From the NCBI GenBank assembly GCA_903895845.1, contig CAITVK010000028.1:1-64000 (forward strand): a stretch of DNA of 64,000 nucleotides. Direction: 5' to 3'. Under the pieces are notes generated by a model. The model was not told where the DNA came from. It saw only the letters and a program-made list of their open reading frames with translations, and did not search any database. The translations under genes and the position numbers were made by a program. The first letter of the stretch is position 1. Each line of letters opens with the position of its first letter. Below, piece after piece: positions 37,660-46,354 of the stretch. The stretch is from an uncultured Chitinophagaceae bacterium. Lineage in GTDB: Bacteria > Bacteroidota > Bacteroidia > Chitinophagales > Chitinophagaceae.

Positions 37660-37720
37660 GGCATTTATTCCATAAAAAAGTTTGGCTACGGTCAACAACC
37701 TTCAAAAGGTTGTTGACCGT
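37660..37720 (-). repeat. Hairpin repeat, copy 3 (inverted)
   Basis: It carries the same perfect CGGTCAACAACCTT hairpin as 1396 and 2722, here inverted, with the tail AGCCAAACTT...GGAATAAAT recognisable but diverged. It directly adjoins the 55-bp element at 37728. Confidence 0.85.
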
Positions 37721-37727
37721 TAGTAGA

Positions 37728-37783
37728 TCCAACGCTTCTTGCCACACTAATTGGGGTCTTCCAGCGGCTTCACAGGATAAAAA
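37728..37783 (-). repeat. 55-bp dispersed element, copy 2
   Basis: Reverse-complement match of 249-303. As at copy 1 it touches a 21-bp array (A6) on its left as read on its own strand. Here it also touches the hairpin repeat, suggesting an ordered composite: array, 55-bp element, hairpin. Confidence 0.88.
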
Positions 37784-37803
37784 CACCAGCTCTTTGAACC
37801 TTT

Positions 37804-38013
37804 AAATGCTATCATTCAGGTCTTCAATGTTAATATTCAGGTCTCCAATGATAACATTGGAGTCTCCAATGATAACATTCAGGTCTTCAATGATATCATT
37901 CAGTCTTTCAATGATAACATTTAAGTCTCCAATGATAACATTTAGGTCTTCAATGATAACATTCAGTCTTCCAATGCTAACATTGAGGTCTCCAATGTTA
38001 GCATTGAAGGGTT
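37804..38013. repeat. 21-bp tandem array A6 (10 units)
   Basis: Ten units of exactly 21 bp with core CAATGATAACATTCAGGTCT. The arms AATG and CATT around four bases are kept in nearly all units; some are perfect palindromes (AATGATATCATT). The last two units form a hairpin: CAATGCTAACATTG pairs with CAATGTTAGCATTG. It lies 172 bp upstream of the receptor-like gene at 38186. Confidence 0.92.
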
Positions 38014-38185
38014 CAATTACATCTGTTTTTCATTAAAGGGCAAAATAAAACGACTGCTATGTCTGTTGATGTTTCTGGGGGGCAGCAAATTTCTCTTTAA
38101 ACTTCAAGCAGCAATCAGCGTCTTTGGGTGGCTGAATCAATTTGGGGTTCACATTTTCCACATTATCAATCGTTGGTTATTATTT

Positions 38186-40954
38186 ATGATTAAAACACTA
38201 CTGCTTACATTTTCTTTGTTTGTTATTACTACTTTACAAGCCCAAAATACAGGTTCTATCACTGGAAAACTAATTGATAGTGTGGGGAAACAAACCCTGA
38301 AAGCAGCCTCTATCTCCATCATGGATGCCAACGATTCTACTGTTTTACACTTTGGATTGAGTAAAGAAAAAGGTGATTTCCTTATCAGGAATATTCCTTT
38401 TGGATTTTATCTGGTACAGATGAGTTTTCAAGGGTATAAAACAGAAAGTCGCAAGGTGACCATCAACGAAGAGCAGCCCTTGGCAGATTTAGGCAATATT
38501 TACCTAAAATTTCAGGCAAAAGAATTGGATGAGGTAGTTGTACAAGCTAGTCCGATTGTAGTAAAAAACGATACCATTCAATACAATGCCAGCAGCTTTA
38601 AAACGAAGCCCAATGCAGTAGTAGAGGATTTGTTGAAGAAGCTACCGGGTGTAATTGTAGACAATGATGGTAACGTAACGGCACAAGGTGAAGCGGTGCA
38701 ACGCATTTTTGTGGATGGAAAGCGCTTTTTTGGGAACGATCCAAAGATGGCGACCAAGAATCTTCCTCCAGATATTGTAGATAAAATACAGGTGTATGAT
38801 GCCATGAGCGATCAGAGTGCCTTTAGCGGCTTTGACGATGGCACCCGTATCAAAACAATAAACATTACCACCAAGAAAAGCAAGAAAAGAGGGTATTTTG
38901 GACGTGCATTTGCAGCCGATGGCGACCAGGGACGGTATGAAGAAAACGTAAACTTCAGTAAATTCAGGGGCGACCAAAAGATTACAGCACTTGGGCAGAC
39001 AAACAACATCAATGTGCAAGGTTTTACGCCTCAAGATGGAGGCGGAAGTGGGCAAAGTAGAGGGGGCATAACCGTTACAAAAGCAGCAGGTTTTAATTTT
39101 GCCGATACCTGGAACGGTAAAACTGATTTCTCTGGAAGTTATTTTTATAATAATCTACAAACCGAAAAGGATACAAAGAGTTTTACGCAAAAGTTTTTGC
39201 CAAACAATGATACCTCCAGTTTTACCAACTCGGTCAGGACATCAAACCAAAACAGCGAGAACAATCGTGTCAACTTAAACATAGAGCAAACCTTCGATTC
39301 GATGAATATGCTCATTATCCGGCCAGATATTTCTTTTCAGAACACCAATTCAATCAATCACACAATATCAAATACCAACAAAAGCATTATTTATGGAACA
39401 GATTCTATTAGTCAAAATAACTTAAACCAGATTTCGACGGGCAATAACAAAAATTTTAATGGAAATATAAGCACAACATTCCGTCACCGCTTCAAAGCCC
39501 CGGGACATACGTTTTCTATCAGCCTCAATGGAAGTGCCAACCACAATAACAATGCAGGTACCAACAATTCTATCACCAATTATTTCATTCCGGTAGACTC
39601 TACCAAGGTTGCCAACCAAATAAATAGCAATTTGGGAAACAGTAATAGTTTTGGAAGTAACTTTTCTTACACTTTTCCAATTGCTTTAAATAATATCATA
39701 GAATTGAGCTACGGCTACAACTTCAATAACAATACATCCAACACAAAGACCCTTGCTTTCGATAGCATAACCAATGGGTATACCGATGTAGTGGATAGCC
39801 TTTCAAACAATTTTGTCAATAACAGCTCATCCAACAGGGGTAGCATTGGGTATCGCCTCAAATTGGGAAAGATAAACTTCGGCATATCCAACGGTGTACA
39901 GTTTACCAACCTTACAAGTACCAATACCAGCAAGGATACCAGCATTAGCCGCAGCTTTACCAATATGTATCCCACTGCAAACTTCACTTATACCTTCAGC
40001 AAGCAGGAAAACCTGCGCATCAACTACAACGGGCGCAGCAATCAACCAAGTATCAGTCAGTTGCAGCCTGTTCCAAACAACAGTAACCCTGCAAACATCA
40101 TCACAGGTAATCCAAACCTTGTTCAAGAGTTCTCACATAGCATTCGTATGTTATATACGTATGTAGATCCTGTTAGCTTTCGCAATATCTCTATCTTATT
40201 CAATGGAGGGCTTACATCCAATAAAGTTGTTACCAGCATTACTCAACTTGCAAATGGTTATCAAACGACCACATACGAGAACATGAATGGGACTTTTAAC
40301 CTAAAAACACATTTAAACTATGGTATACAGTTGCAAGCCCCCAAAAGCAACCTGAATTTTATTACCAATGCAGCCTATAACCGCGATATCAGCTTGATTA
40401 ATAATGAAAAGAATTATACCAATACTTCCAATGCAGGAGAAAGCATCAACTGGACGATGAACATTCACGAAAAGCTCGATTTAAACATCAATGCCGGGTA
40501 TAATTACAACATTGTAAAGTACTCTATCAAACCTCAGAACAACAGGAACTACTATACCGAAAGCTTTAACATAGAACCTACTTATACTTTTCCGGGAGAT
40601 TGGGTGTTGGGTAGCACTTTCAATTATTCTTATAACAGCGGTTTGGCAGGTGGCTACAATGCGCGCCAGCCTTTGTGGAATGCATCGTTTGCAAAAGAGC
40701 TTTTTGACAAAAAACAAGGAGAGATAAAAATTGGTGTGTACGATTTGCTCAATCAAAATGTGAGTGTGAGCCGTAATGTAACCAACAATTATATTCAGGA
40801 TGTGCAGAACAATGTGTTGAAGCGTTATTTTTTGGTAACCTTTACCTATAACCTCAAAAAATTTCCGGGAAGTGCCAAGCAGCTGGATAAGATTATCAAT
40901 AAGATAATGGATACACAGAATAATGAAAGTGAACACAAGCACAAGCATAGATAG
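38186..40954 (+). CDS. Outer-membrane TonB-receptor-like beta-barrel protein
   Basis: About 922 residues. Signal peptide (MIKTLLLTFSLFVITTLQAQ), a carboxypeptidase-regulatory-like domain (GSITGKLIDSVGKQTLKAASISI, about 21-105), a plug-like domain (ELDEVVVQASPIVV, KLPGVIVDNDGNVTAQGEAVQRIFVDGKRFFG) and a long Asn/Ser-rich beta-barrel. It is of the OMP beta-brl_3 type common in this phylum, not a SusC. The ligand is unknown. I start at ATG 38186 because it is followed at once by a normal signal peptide; the longer frame from 38066 adds 40 poorly plausible residues. The C-terminus ends in a His/Lys/Glu-rich tail. Confidence 0.82.
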   Translation: MIKTLLLTFSLFVITTLQAQNTGSITGKLIDSVGKQTLKAASISIMDANDSTVLHFGLSKEKGDFLIRNIPFGFYLVQMSFQGYKTESRKVTINEEQPLADLGNIYLKFQAKELDEVVVQASPIVVKNDTIQYNASSFKTKPNAVVEDLLKKLPGVIVDNDGNVTAQGEAVQRIFVDGKRFFGNDPKMATKNLPPDIVDKIQVYDAMSDQSAFSGFDDGTRIKTINITTKKSKKRGYFGRAFAADGDQGRYEENVNFSKFRGDQKITALGQTNNINVQGFTPQDGGGSGQSRGGITVTKAAGFNFADTWNGKTDFSGSYFYNNLQTEKDTKSFTQKFLPNNDTSSFTNSVRTSNQNSENNRVNLNIEQTFDSMNMLIIRPDISFQNTNSINHTISNTNKSIIYGTDSISQNNLNQISTGNNKNFNGNISTTFRHRFKAPGHTFSISLNGSANHNNNAGTNNSITNYFIPVDSTKVANQINSNLGNSNSFGSNFSYTFPIALNNIIELSYGYNFNNNTSNTKTLAFDSITNGYTDVVDSLSNNFVNNSSSNRGSIGYRLKLGKINFGISNGVQFTNLTSTNTSKDTSISRSFTNMYPTANFTYTFSKQENLRINYNGRSNQPSISQLQPVPNNSNPANIITGNPNLVQEFSHSIRMLYTYVDPVSFRNISILFNGGLTSNKVVTSITQLANGYQTTTYENMNGTFNLKTHLNYGIQLQAPKSNLNFITNAAYNRDISLINNEKNYTNTSNAGESINWTMNIHEKLDLNINAGYNYNIVKYSIKPQNNRNYYTESFNIEPTYTFPGDWVLGSTFNYSYNSGLAGGYNARQPLWNASFAKELFDKKQGEIKIGVYDLLNQNVSVSRNVTNNYIQDVQNNVLKRYFLVTFTYNLKKFPGSAKQLDKIINKIMDTQNNESEHKHKHR

Positions 40955-41010
40955 ATCACTTTTTTGTCAAACTATTATCCTTTAATATTGTAGTTGCTAG
41001 AAATTGTTTT

Positions 41011-41898
41011 ATGAGCAACGTAGAGAATATTGTTATTGCAGGGAAAAGTGAGCACCCCTTGATAGTTAGAAGATTTGGTTATGGCACCATGCGCCTAACT
41101 GGCGAAGGAATCTATGGCGAACCACCGAACAGACCCGAGGCGTTGGAGATTTTGAAACAAACCATAAAGAGTGGCATCAACTTTTTGGATACTGCCGACT
41201 ACTATGGCGAGGATGTAACCAATCGGTTGATAAAAGAAGCCTTGTATCCCTATCCTTCCGACCTAATTATCTGTACTAAAGTGGGTGCTACCCGCAAGCC
41301 CGACAGAAGCTGGATACCCTTTAACAAACCCGAAGAACTTCGCATCAGTATAGAAAATAATCTGCGGACACTCAAAATAGAACAAGTGCAATTGGTACAC
41401 ATGAGGGCAATGGGCGGTCATGGGAGTGTCGTTCCATTTGATGAATCGCTGGGGGCATTGTTCGAGATGCAAAAGGAAGGCAAAATATTGCACGTAGGCG
41501 TCAGTAATGTAATGCTAGAACAGTTGGAAGCCGCTATAAAGCAAGGAGAAATTGCCACCGTTGAGAATATGTACGGACATGGGCAAAGAACAACTTTGCA
41601 AACACCACATGGTGTGAACACGGGTGGCGAAGAGGTGCTGGGCTTGTGCGAACAACACGAAATACCATTGATTCCATTCTTTTCATTGCTCAATTCATTG
41701 GGAAAAAAGGACAATCGTATTGCAACAATAGCCCAAAAGTATAATGCAACCGAGGCACAGATCAATCTTGCCTGGTTGCTGCATCGCTCACCTTGGATAT
41801 TGCCTATTCCCGGAACAAGTTCGTTGAAACATTTTGAGGAAAATTGTAAAGCGGTAGAAATAAAACTTACCGAAGAGGATATGACTTTCCTTGAATAA
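41011..41898 (+). CDS. Aldo/keto reductase
   Basis: A 295-residue (alpha/beta)8-barrel oxidoreductase using NADPH. The catalytic tetrad is visible: Asp in FLDTADYYG with its Tyr, Lys in IICTKVGA and His in QLVHMRAMGG. The C-terminal cofactor segment ILPIPGTSSLKHFEENCKA is normal. The substrate cannot be deduced. It has its own 56-bp upstream gap and no operon partner. Confidence 0.88.
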   Translation: MSNVENIVIAGKSEHPLIVRRFGYGTMRLTGEGIYGEPPNRPEALEILKQTIKSGINFLDTADYYGEDVTNRLIKEALYPYPSDLIICTKVGATRKPDRSWIPFNKPEELRISIENNLRTLKIEQVQLVHMRAMGGHGSVVPFDESLGALFEMQKEGKILHVGVSNVMLEQLEAAIKQGEIATVENMYGHGQRTTLQTPHGVNTGGEEVLGLCEQHEIPLIPFFSLLNSLGKKDNRIATIAQKYNATEAQINLAWLLHRSPWILPIPGTSSLKHFEENCKAVEIKLTEEDMTFLE

Positions 41899-41956
41899 TT
41901 GTTTTTATGATGGTTCACAATCAACATGTTGTTTTCTATTCACACAATAGAACGCA

Positions 41957-41964
41957 TAAATTTG
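41957..41964 (+). promoter_or_regulatory. Possible -7 box (TAAATTTG) for the DUF1345 gene
   Basis: TAAATTTG matches the TAnnTTTG consensus and lies 23 bp before ATG 41988. This supports that start over the earlier ATG at 41907, which lies upstream of the box. Confidence 0.4.
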
Positions 41965-41987
41965 CAATCATTCGCTATTTTCACATT

Positions 41988-42680
41988 ATGATACAGGATT
42001 CTGCACCCATCAATTTCAATAACATTTTTCTTCGTATTCATCCTTTTCAAAAGTTGATTCTCAGCTTTATTTTGGCTGGTATAGCTTATTATTTTGTAAA
42101 AGATACACACCTAAACAGGCTATTACACATTATGGTGGCGTGGGATGTGTTTGCTTTTTCGATGCTTGTTACCAGCTGGATTGTTGTTTTTACAAGGTCG
42201 CCACAACAAATACGCCTTGTGGCCAAAGAAGAAGATGGCAGCCTTCTCTATTTTTATGTTATCGTGCTTGTAGCCACGTTTGCAAGCATGGTTACTGTTT
42301 TGTTGTTGATGGCTTCTGGCGATACGGCGGGTGCCCCCAAATCAATCTATTTACCAGTTGCAATTTTGGGTATGATACTATCGTGGGTGATGGTGCATAC
42401 TAATTTTACCTTTCATTATGCGCGGATTTATTATGGAAATATAGGCGACGATCCTAACCAGATAGAGGGAGGGCTTCATTTTCCAGAAGAGGATTGTCCC
42501 GATTATCTAGATTTTGCCTATTATGCCTTTGTAATAGGAATGACGTTTCAGGTTTCTGACGTAGAAACAAGAAGCCGCAAGTTCAGGCGCATCACTTTAT
42601 TGCATAGTTTACTTTCTTTTAGCCTCAATACGTTTGTGATTGCGCTTACAATTAATTTGATTGCAAGCTTGAAATCATAA
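41988..42680 (+). CDS. DUF1345 membrane protein
   Basis: About 230 residues with five or so membrane helices. The family phrases WDVFAFSMLVTSW, SWVMVHTNFTFHYARIYY and DYLDFAYYAFVIGMTFQVSDVETRSRKFRRI identify DUF1345, a family of unknown function. The chosen start gives MIQDSAPINFNNIF; the frame is open 27 codons further upstream. It stands alone. Confidence 0.8.
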   Translation: MIQDSAPINFNNIFLRIHPFQKLILSFILAGIAYYFVKDTHLNRLLHIMVAWDVFAFSMLVTSWIVVFTRSPQQIRLVAKEEDGSLLYFYVIVLVATFASMVTVLLLMASGDTAGAPKSIYLPVAILGMILSWVMVHTNFTFHYARIYYGNIGDDPNQIEGGLHFPEEDCPDYLDFAYYAFVIGMTFQVSDVETRSRKFRRITLLHSLLSFSLNTFVIALTINLIASLKS

Positions 42681-42792
42681 ACAGCAGGATTCGTTCAATA
42701 AGCTTTTGGACTTTTCTGCCTCACTTTAGGATTGAATTCAGGTAGAATAATGAATGTTTTCAGAGGGACAATACTCTTATTCCGAACTCACG

Positions 42793-45063
42793 TTATTTTA
42801 CAATTACTTTGGTTAAGACTTTAAAACTTCCATTTGTCATCTGAACCAAGTATCCACCTTTTGAAAGTGTTGTAGAAGTATTTAATTGAATAGTACCATC
42901 CACTCCGTTATAAGCAATAGTTTCTGAGGCAATCTTGTTTCCTTTCATATCCAAAACAACCGCTTCATAATTTCCTTGTGGCAAATTCTTTATTTCAAGT
43001 GATAAATGATTCCCTTTATAAATTGGGTTTGGATAAACGCTGATAGAAGGTACTAAACCTTTTTTATTAGTTAAAACTACTACTGTAGAATAGGTGGTTT
43101 TACCTTGTTTATCAAAGGCTTTCAAACGATAATAATTAGTTCCTGTAAAAGGAGAAACATCTGTAAAAGAATAATTGATGACCCCCGCATAATTGCCACT
43201 TATTATCTTAGAAGGTATATACTGTTCATCCGTAAACACGTCGCCATCTGCACTGTGTTGCACCATAAAGCCCGCATTATTTATTTCTTCTGTAGTTGTC
43301 CAGATCAATTGATTGCTGCCATCTACATTCTCCGCTTTAAAACCAACAAACTTAACGGGTAAGGTAGCCGAATACTCAAAAGCACCGATACATGGGGGAA
43401 GTCCGGGAGAGCCAGGAACAGGGTTACCCCAAAAATCAGCAGAAGGTGCGTTTTTTATAACAATTCCAGCATTGATACATGGAGAAGTGGATTTTAATTT
43501 GTATCCATCAACAGTTGTAATGCCTGTAGTTGCAGTTCCTGGACTAATAAACAATGGGTTGCTTGTAAGTTTATTGGCATCAGCAGGTTCGCTAGCTGGA
43601 TGATTGCCGTAAAAAGTATTGTAATCAATAGTTCTGGTTTGCGTAGAGACCCCAGTATCAATCAAGGCATACTTACCACCGCCATTGGTTTTAGATAAGT
43701 TGAAGATGATATTATTCTGAAAGTCATACGTATGATTGTTTCTTGAATTTTCGTGAATAAATTGTGGCGAAAGCCCATTTTTTATATAAAATACATTGTT
43801 GTAAATATGATTACCAGCAGAGGGATAGTTAAAATATACAAGGTCGCCTAAATCATTCTGACTAATATTGTACCGAGCTGTACAGCCAGTATCAGCGGGA
43901 TCTGGCAGATTGGGGGCAGTAGTGCCAGGGAGATTTCTTGAATTGCACCCCCAATACAAGCCTTGGCAATTGTCGTGGCTATAACTATACTGAAATATTA
44001 CATTGATACTGCCCAAATCTGGGTCATACATACTGCCATCTATATTTCCCGGATCCACCAATTGAGTATTGGCTCTATTGTAGTAGCCTTCATTATACTG
44101 AAAAACCGTTCCTCTGGCTTTTGAAGAGAACATGGTGTTGCCAGTAGTTCCCACGGCAGTTTCGTAGCAGATATTGTGTTCTATCAAGCCTGTGGAGTCG
44201 GTGCATCTAATAATCATTGCATTCTTACCAATATGGTGAAGAACATTGTGACTAACTTTTACATTGGTGTAGCGCCGGGCAAACCAGTTGTTGTAATCAC
44301 TACCAGCAGGATAGTAAGTATTCCAATCGTTATCAAAGGCCAGCCCAATGTTTTCGCAATAACTAATGGTACAACTATCTATCAATATATCGTTGAAACG
44401 AGATTTACTTGAGGACTTTTCTGTAGTATTCAAGACATCAAAATAGATGCCTCCAGTTCGTTTGGGAATTGCTCCATTTAGTGCTGTGCTTCCGCTTCCT
44501 AGTTGACCCTTTATGTGATGGATATTTAAATTTTTTAGATAGATATGATTCGCTGTTCCAAAATTACTCAGCGCAACCATAACACCTCTTCTGTCTGCCC
44601 CTAATGGATTGGTGCCGTTTTGATATAAACCAACAAAGAAATCGCTGTTGACTGGGCCATGGGGAGAGTTGGTTATCTCCAGATTATTGATTTCAATAAA
44701 CTGTTGATTGTAAAGATATACAACAGCTTGTCCAGTCAACCCATTTCCTGCCAATAATGGGGCAGCGCCTGTATCATATTTATCTATCACTATTGGATTT
44801 CCATTGGTGCCAGAACCTTTAAATGCGAGTTGTTGACCAGACCAGCTACAGCCACTTCTTAAAAAAACTTTTGTTCCAGCAGTGAGGGTCATTGAGTTTA
44901 GCTTGGTAACAGAGTTGAATGGGGTATTGATTGATCCATCATTGGCATCATTGCCATTGATGGAGTCTATGTAGTATTGGGTTTGGGAAAATCCAGTTTG
45001 GAGAGAAAGCAAGAGTGTGATTCCGAGTATCCAAACTGATTTTATTTTATTATTAAATTTCAT
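42793..45063 (-). CDS. T9SS-exported parallel beta-helix protein
   Basis: A 756-residue secreted protein. Signal peptide (about 1-27, ending GFSQ), then right-handed beta-helix repeats (about 30-560) with YYIDSINGNDANDGSINTPF at the start, a layout common in surface glycan-active beta-helix proteins. A fibronectin-like segment (about 575-665) and a T9SS sorting domain (SISVYPNPIYKGNHLSLEI onward) follow. It is likely surface exposed and possibly a lyase or hydrolase, without a family I can name. It follows the DUF5017 lipoprotein gene after 292 bp containing a hairpin. I start at ATG 45063. Confidence 0.72.
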   Translation of the reverse strand: MKFNNKIKSVWILGITLLLSLQTGFSQTQYYIDSINGNDANDGSINTPFNSVTKLNSMTLTAGTKVFLRSGCSWSGQQLAFKGSGTNGNPIVIDKYDTGAAPLLAGNGLTGQAVVYLYNQQFIEINNLEITNSPHGPVNSDFFVGLYQNGTNPLGADRRGVMVALSNFGTANHIYLKNLNIHHIKGQLGSGSTALNGAIPKRTGGIYFDVLNTTEKSSSKSRFNDILIDSCTISYCENIGLAFDNDWNTYYPAGSDYNNWFARRYTNVKVSHNVLHHIGKNAMIIRCTDSTGLIEHNICYETAVGTTGNTMFSSKARGTVFQYNEGYYNRANTQLVDPGNIDGSMYDPDLGSINVIFQYSYSHDNCQGLYWGCNSRNLPGTTAPNLPDPADTGCTARYNISQNDLGDLVYFNYPSAGNHIYNNVFYIKNGLSPQFIHENSRNNHTYDFQNNIIFNLSKTNGGGKYALIDTGVSTQTRTIDYNTFYGNHPASEPADANKLTSNPLFISPGTATTGITTVDGYKLKSTSPCINAGIVIKNAPSADFWGNPVPGSPGLPPCIGAFEYSATLPVKFVGFKAENVDGSNQLIWTTTEEINNAGFMVQHSADGDVFTDEQYIPSKIISGNYAGVINYSFTDVSPFTGTNYYRLKAFDKQGKTTYSTVVVLTNKKGLVPSISVYPNPIYKGNHLSLEIKNLPQGNYEAVVLDMKGNKIASETIAYNGVDGTIQLNTSTTLSKGGYLVQMTNGSFKVLTKVIVK

Positions 45064-45340
45064 TTTGCCTTCTTGCTCCACTATTATAACTGTTTATTTA
45101 AGAAAAATTAGTTTAAGGTATCACGAACATTGATTCATTATTGTGATTAATAGCTGCTTCTCTGCTAACTATTCCTATTATTTTTAAACTATGACACTTT
45201 ATTGGCAAAAGAAGTTCTTGAAATTCTTGATAAATAAAAATTTTGTGTAATACCTCCGAGTTGGATGCTAAAAAAGCTAATATTTGCAAGGCTTTTCAAA
45301 GTAATTATTGGATACTCATTACCTAGAACTGAGTACCCAA

Positions 45341-45364
45341 ACACCATAAAGATGATTATGGTGT
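45341..45364 (-). terminator. Weak terminator at the end of the SusCD operon
   Basis: ACACCATAA pairs with TTATGGTGT around six bases, overlapping the stop codon of the DUF5017 gene. Only a short TTT follows on the minus strand, so termination may be partial. The rest of the 45064-45340 gap shows nothing recognisable. Confidence 0.45.
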
Positions 45365-46336
45365 TATGTTCAAATCGATCTCTCTTACTACCTGATTCTG
45401 TCCACTTACTCGATTGTTGCTTGCTATGAAAACAACTTTATGAAATCCTGGTTGCTTAAACTGGTAAGAAAAGGTAGTTAACGGTGACTGTGTAATATTC
45501 TTGATTGGGATAGCTAAGTCTGGTTGGGCTACATTTGGATAAAAGCCATTTGAAATAGCCCAATCTTCTGTATAATTAGTACCATATTTGGGAATAAATT
45601 TAATTTGTGTACTTGATGTTGCCCACGAAAACAGCGGATTGGCTGTTTTGGAGGTTGTCCAAGTGGTACTTTTACTACCTCCAGGAACAACATTAAAACT
45701 AGTTCCGGTGCCGTCCGGAAATACACTTTTCAAAACAAAGCTACCTAGCGATAAGCCATTGGTTCCAAAGTAATGAGTGGTATCAGCAGCAAACTTAAAC
45801 GCAATGTTTAATGGATTTTCTGCGTTTAAAATCAAATCACTAATGTCAACTGTTGGGGTTATGTAATAAGTATTCACAGCCCAATTAGCTGTAGTTGTTG
45901 GAATGGTAAATCTTTTGGTTACATCTGTCCAGATTGTTGAATTTAACATAGCAGAATCTTCAGCTTTTGCTGACAAAGAATCAGGCAATGTAGAGTATGT
46001 GCCGGGAAAATTATTTGAAACAAGCACTTTGAAGGCGCCGTTTACTATAGCACTAAGTACTGAGTCGTTGGAAGCCCTTATTTGAAAACTGAAATTAATT
46101 GTTCCTCCGGTTTTACTAGTTCTATCCCTATAGTCATAATTGTTTGCCGAGTCGCCAGAGTAGAAGGCAATTACATCTGGGTTACCCGACATTGAAAAAG
46201 TGACTATATCATTAACACTGTATGTTTTAGCGTTTGTAGATACCGTAAAGTTTACATCACTAGGTCCGTTCTTAGTACAAGAGCCAAGGGAGAATGTAAT
46301 TACCAAAAGAATTCCTAAAATAATTTTATGATTCAT
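45356..46336 (-). CDS. DUF5017 surface lipoprotein, probable glycan-binding
   Basis: A 326-residue lipoprotein (lipobox ending at Cys20, LGSC). The N-terminal Ig/PKD-like part reads VNDIVTFSMSGNPDVIAFYSGDSANNYDYRD, the mark of DUF5017, followed by beta-rich domains. In SusCD operons such proteins take the SusE/F-like role of binding the glycan at the cell surface. It follows SusD by 18 bp in the same transcript. The ligand is unknown. Confidence 0.78.
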   Translation of the reverse strand: MNHKIILGILLVITFSLGSCTKNGPSDVNFTVSTNAKTYSVNDIVTFSMSGNPDVIAFYSGDSANNYDYRDRTSKTGGTINFSFQIRASNDSVLSAIVNGAFKVLVSNNFPGTYSTLPDSLSAKAEDSAMLNSTIWTDVTKRFTIPTTTANWAVNTYYITPTVDISDLILNAENPLNIAFKFAADTTHYFGTNGLSLGSFVLKSVFPDGTGTSFNVVPGGSKSTTWTTSKTANPLFSWATSSTQIKFIPKYGTNYTEDWAISNGFYPNVAQPDLAIPIKNITQSPLTTFSYQFKQPGFHKVVFIASNNRVSGQNQVVREIDLNITP

Positions 46337-46354
46337 TTATTGCATTTTATAAAG

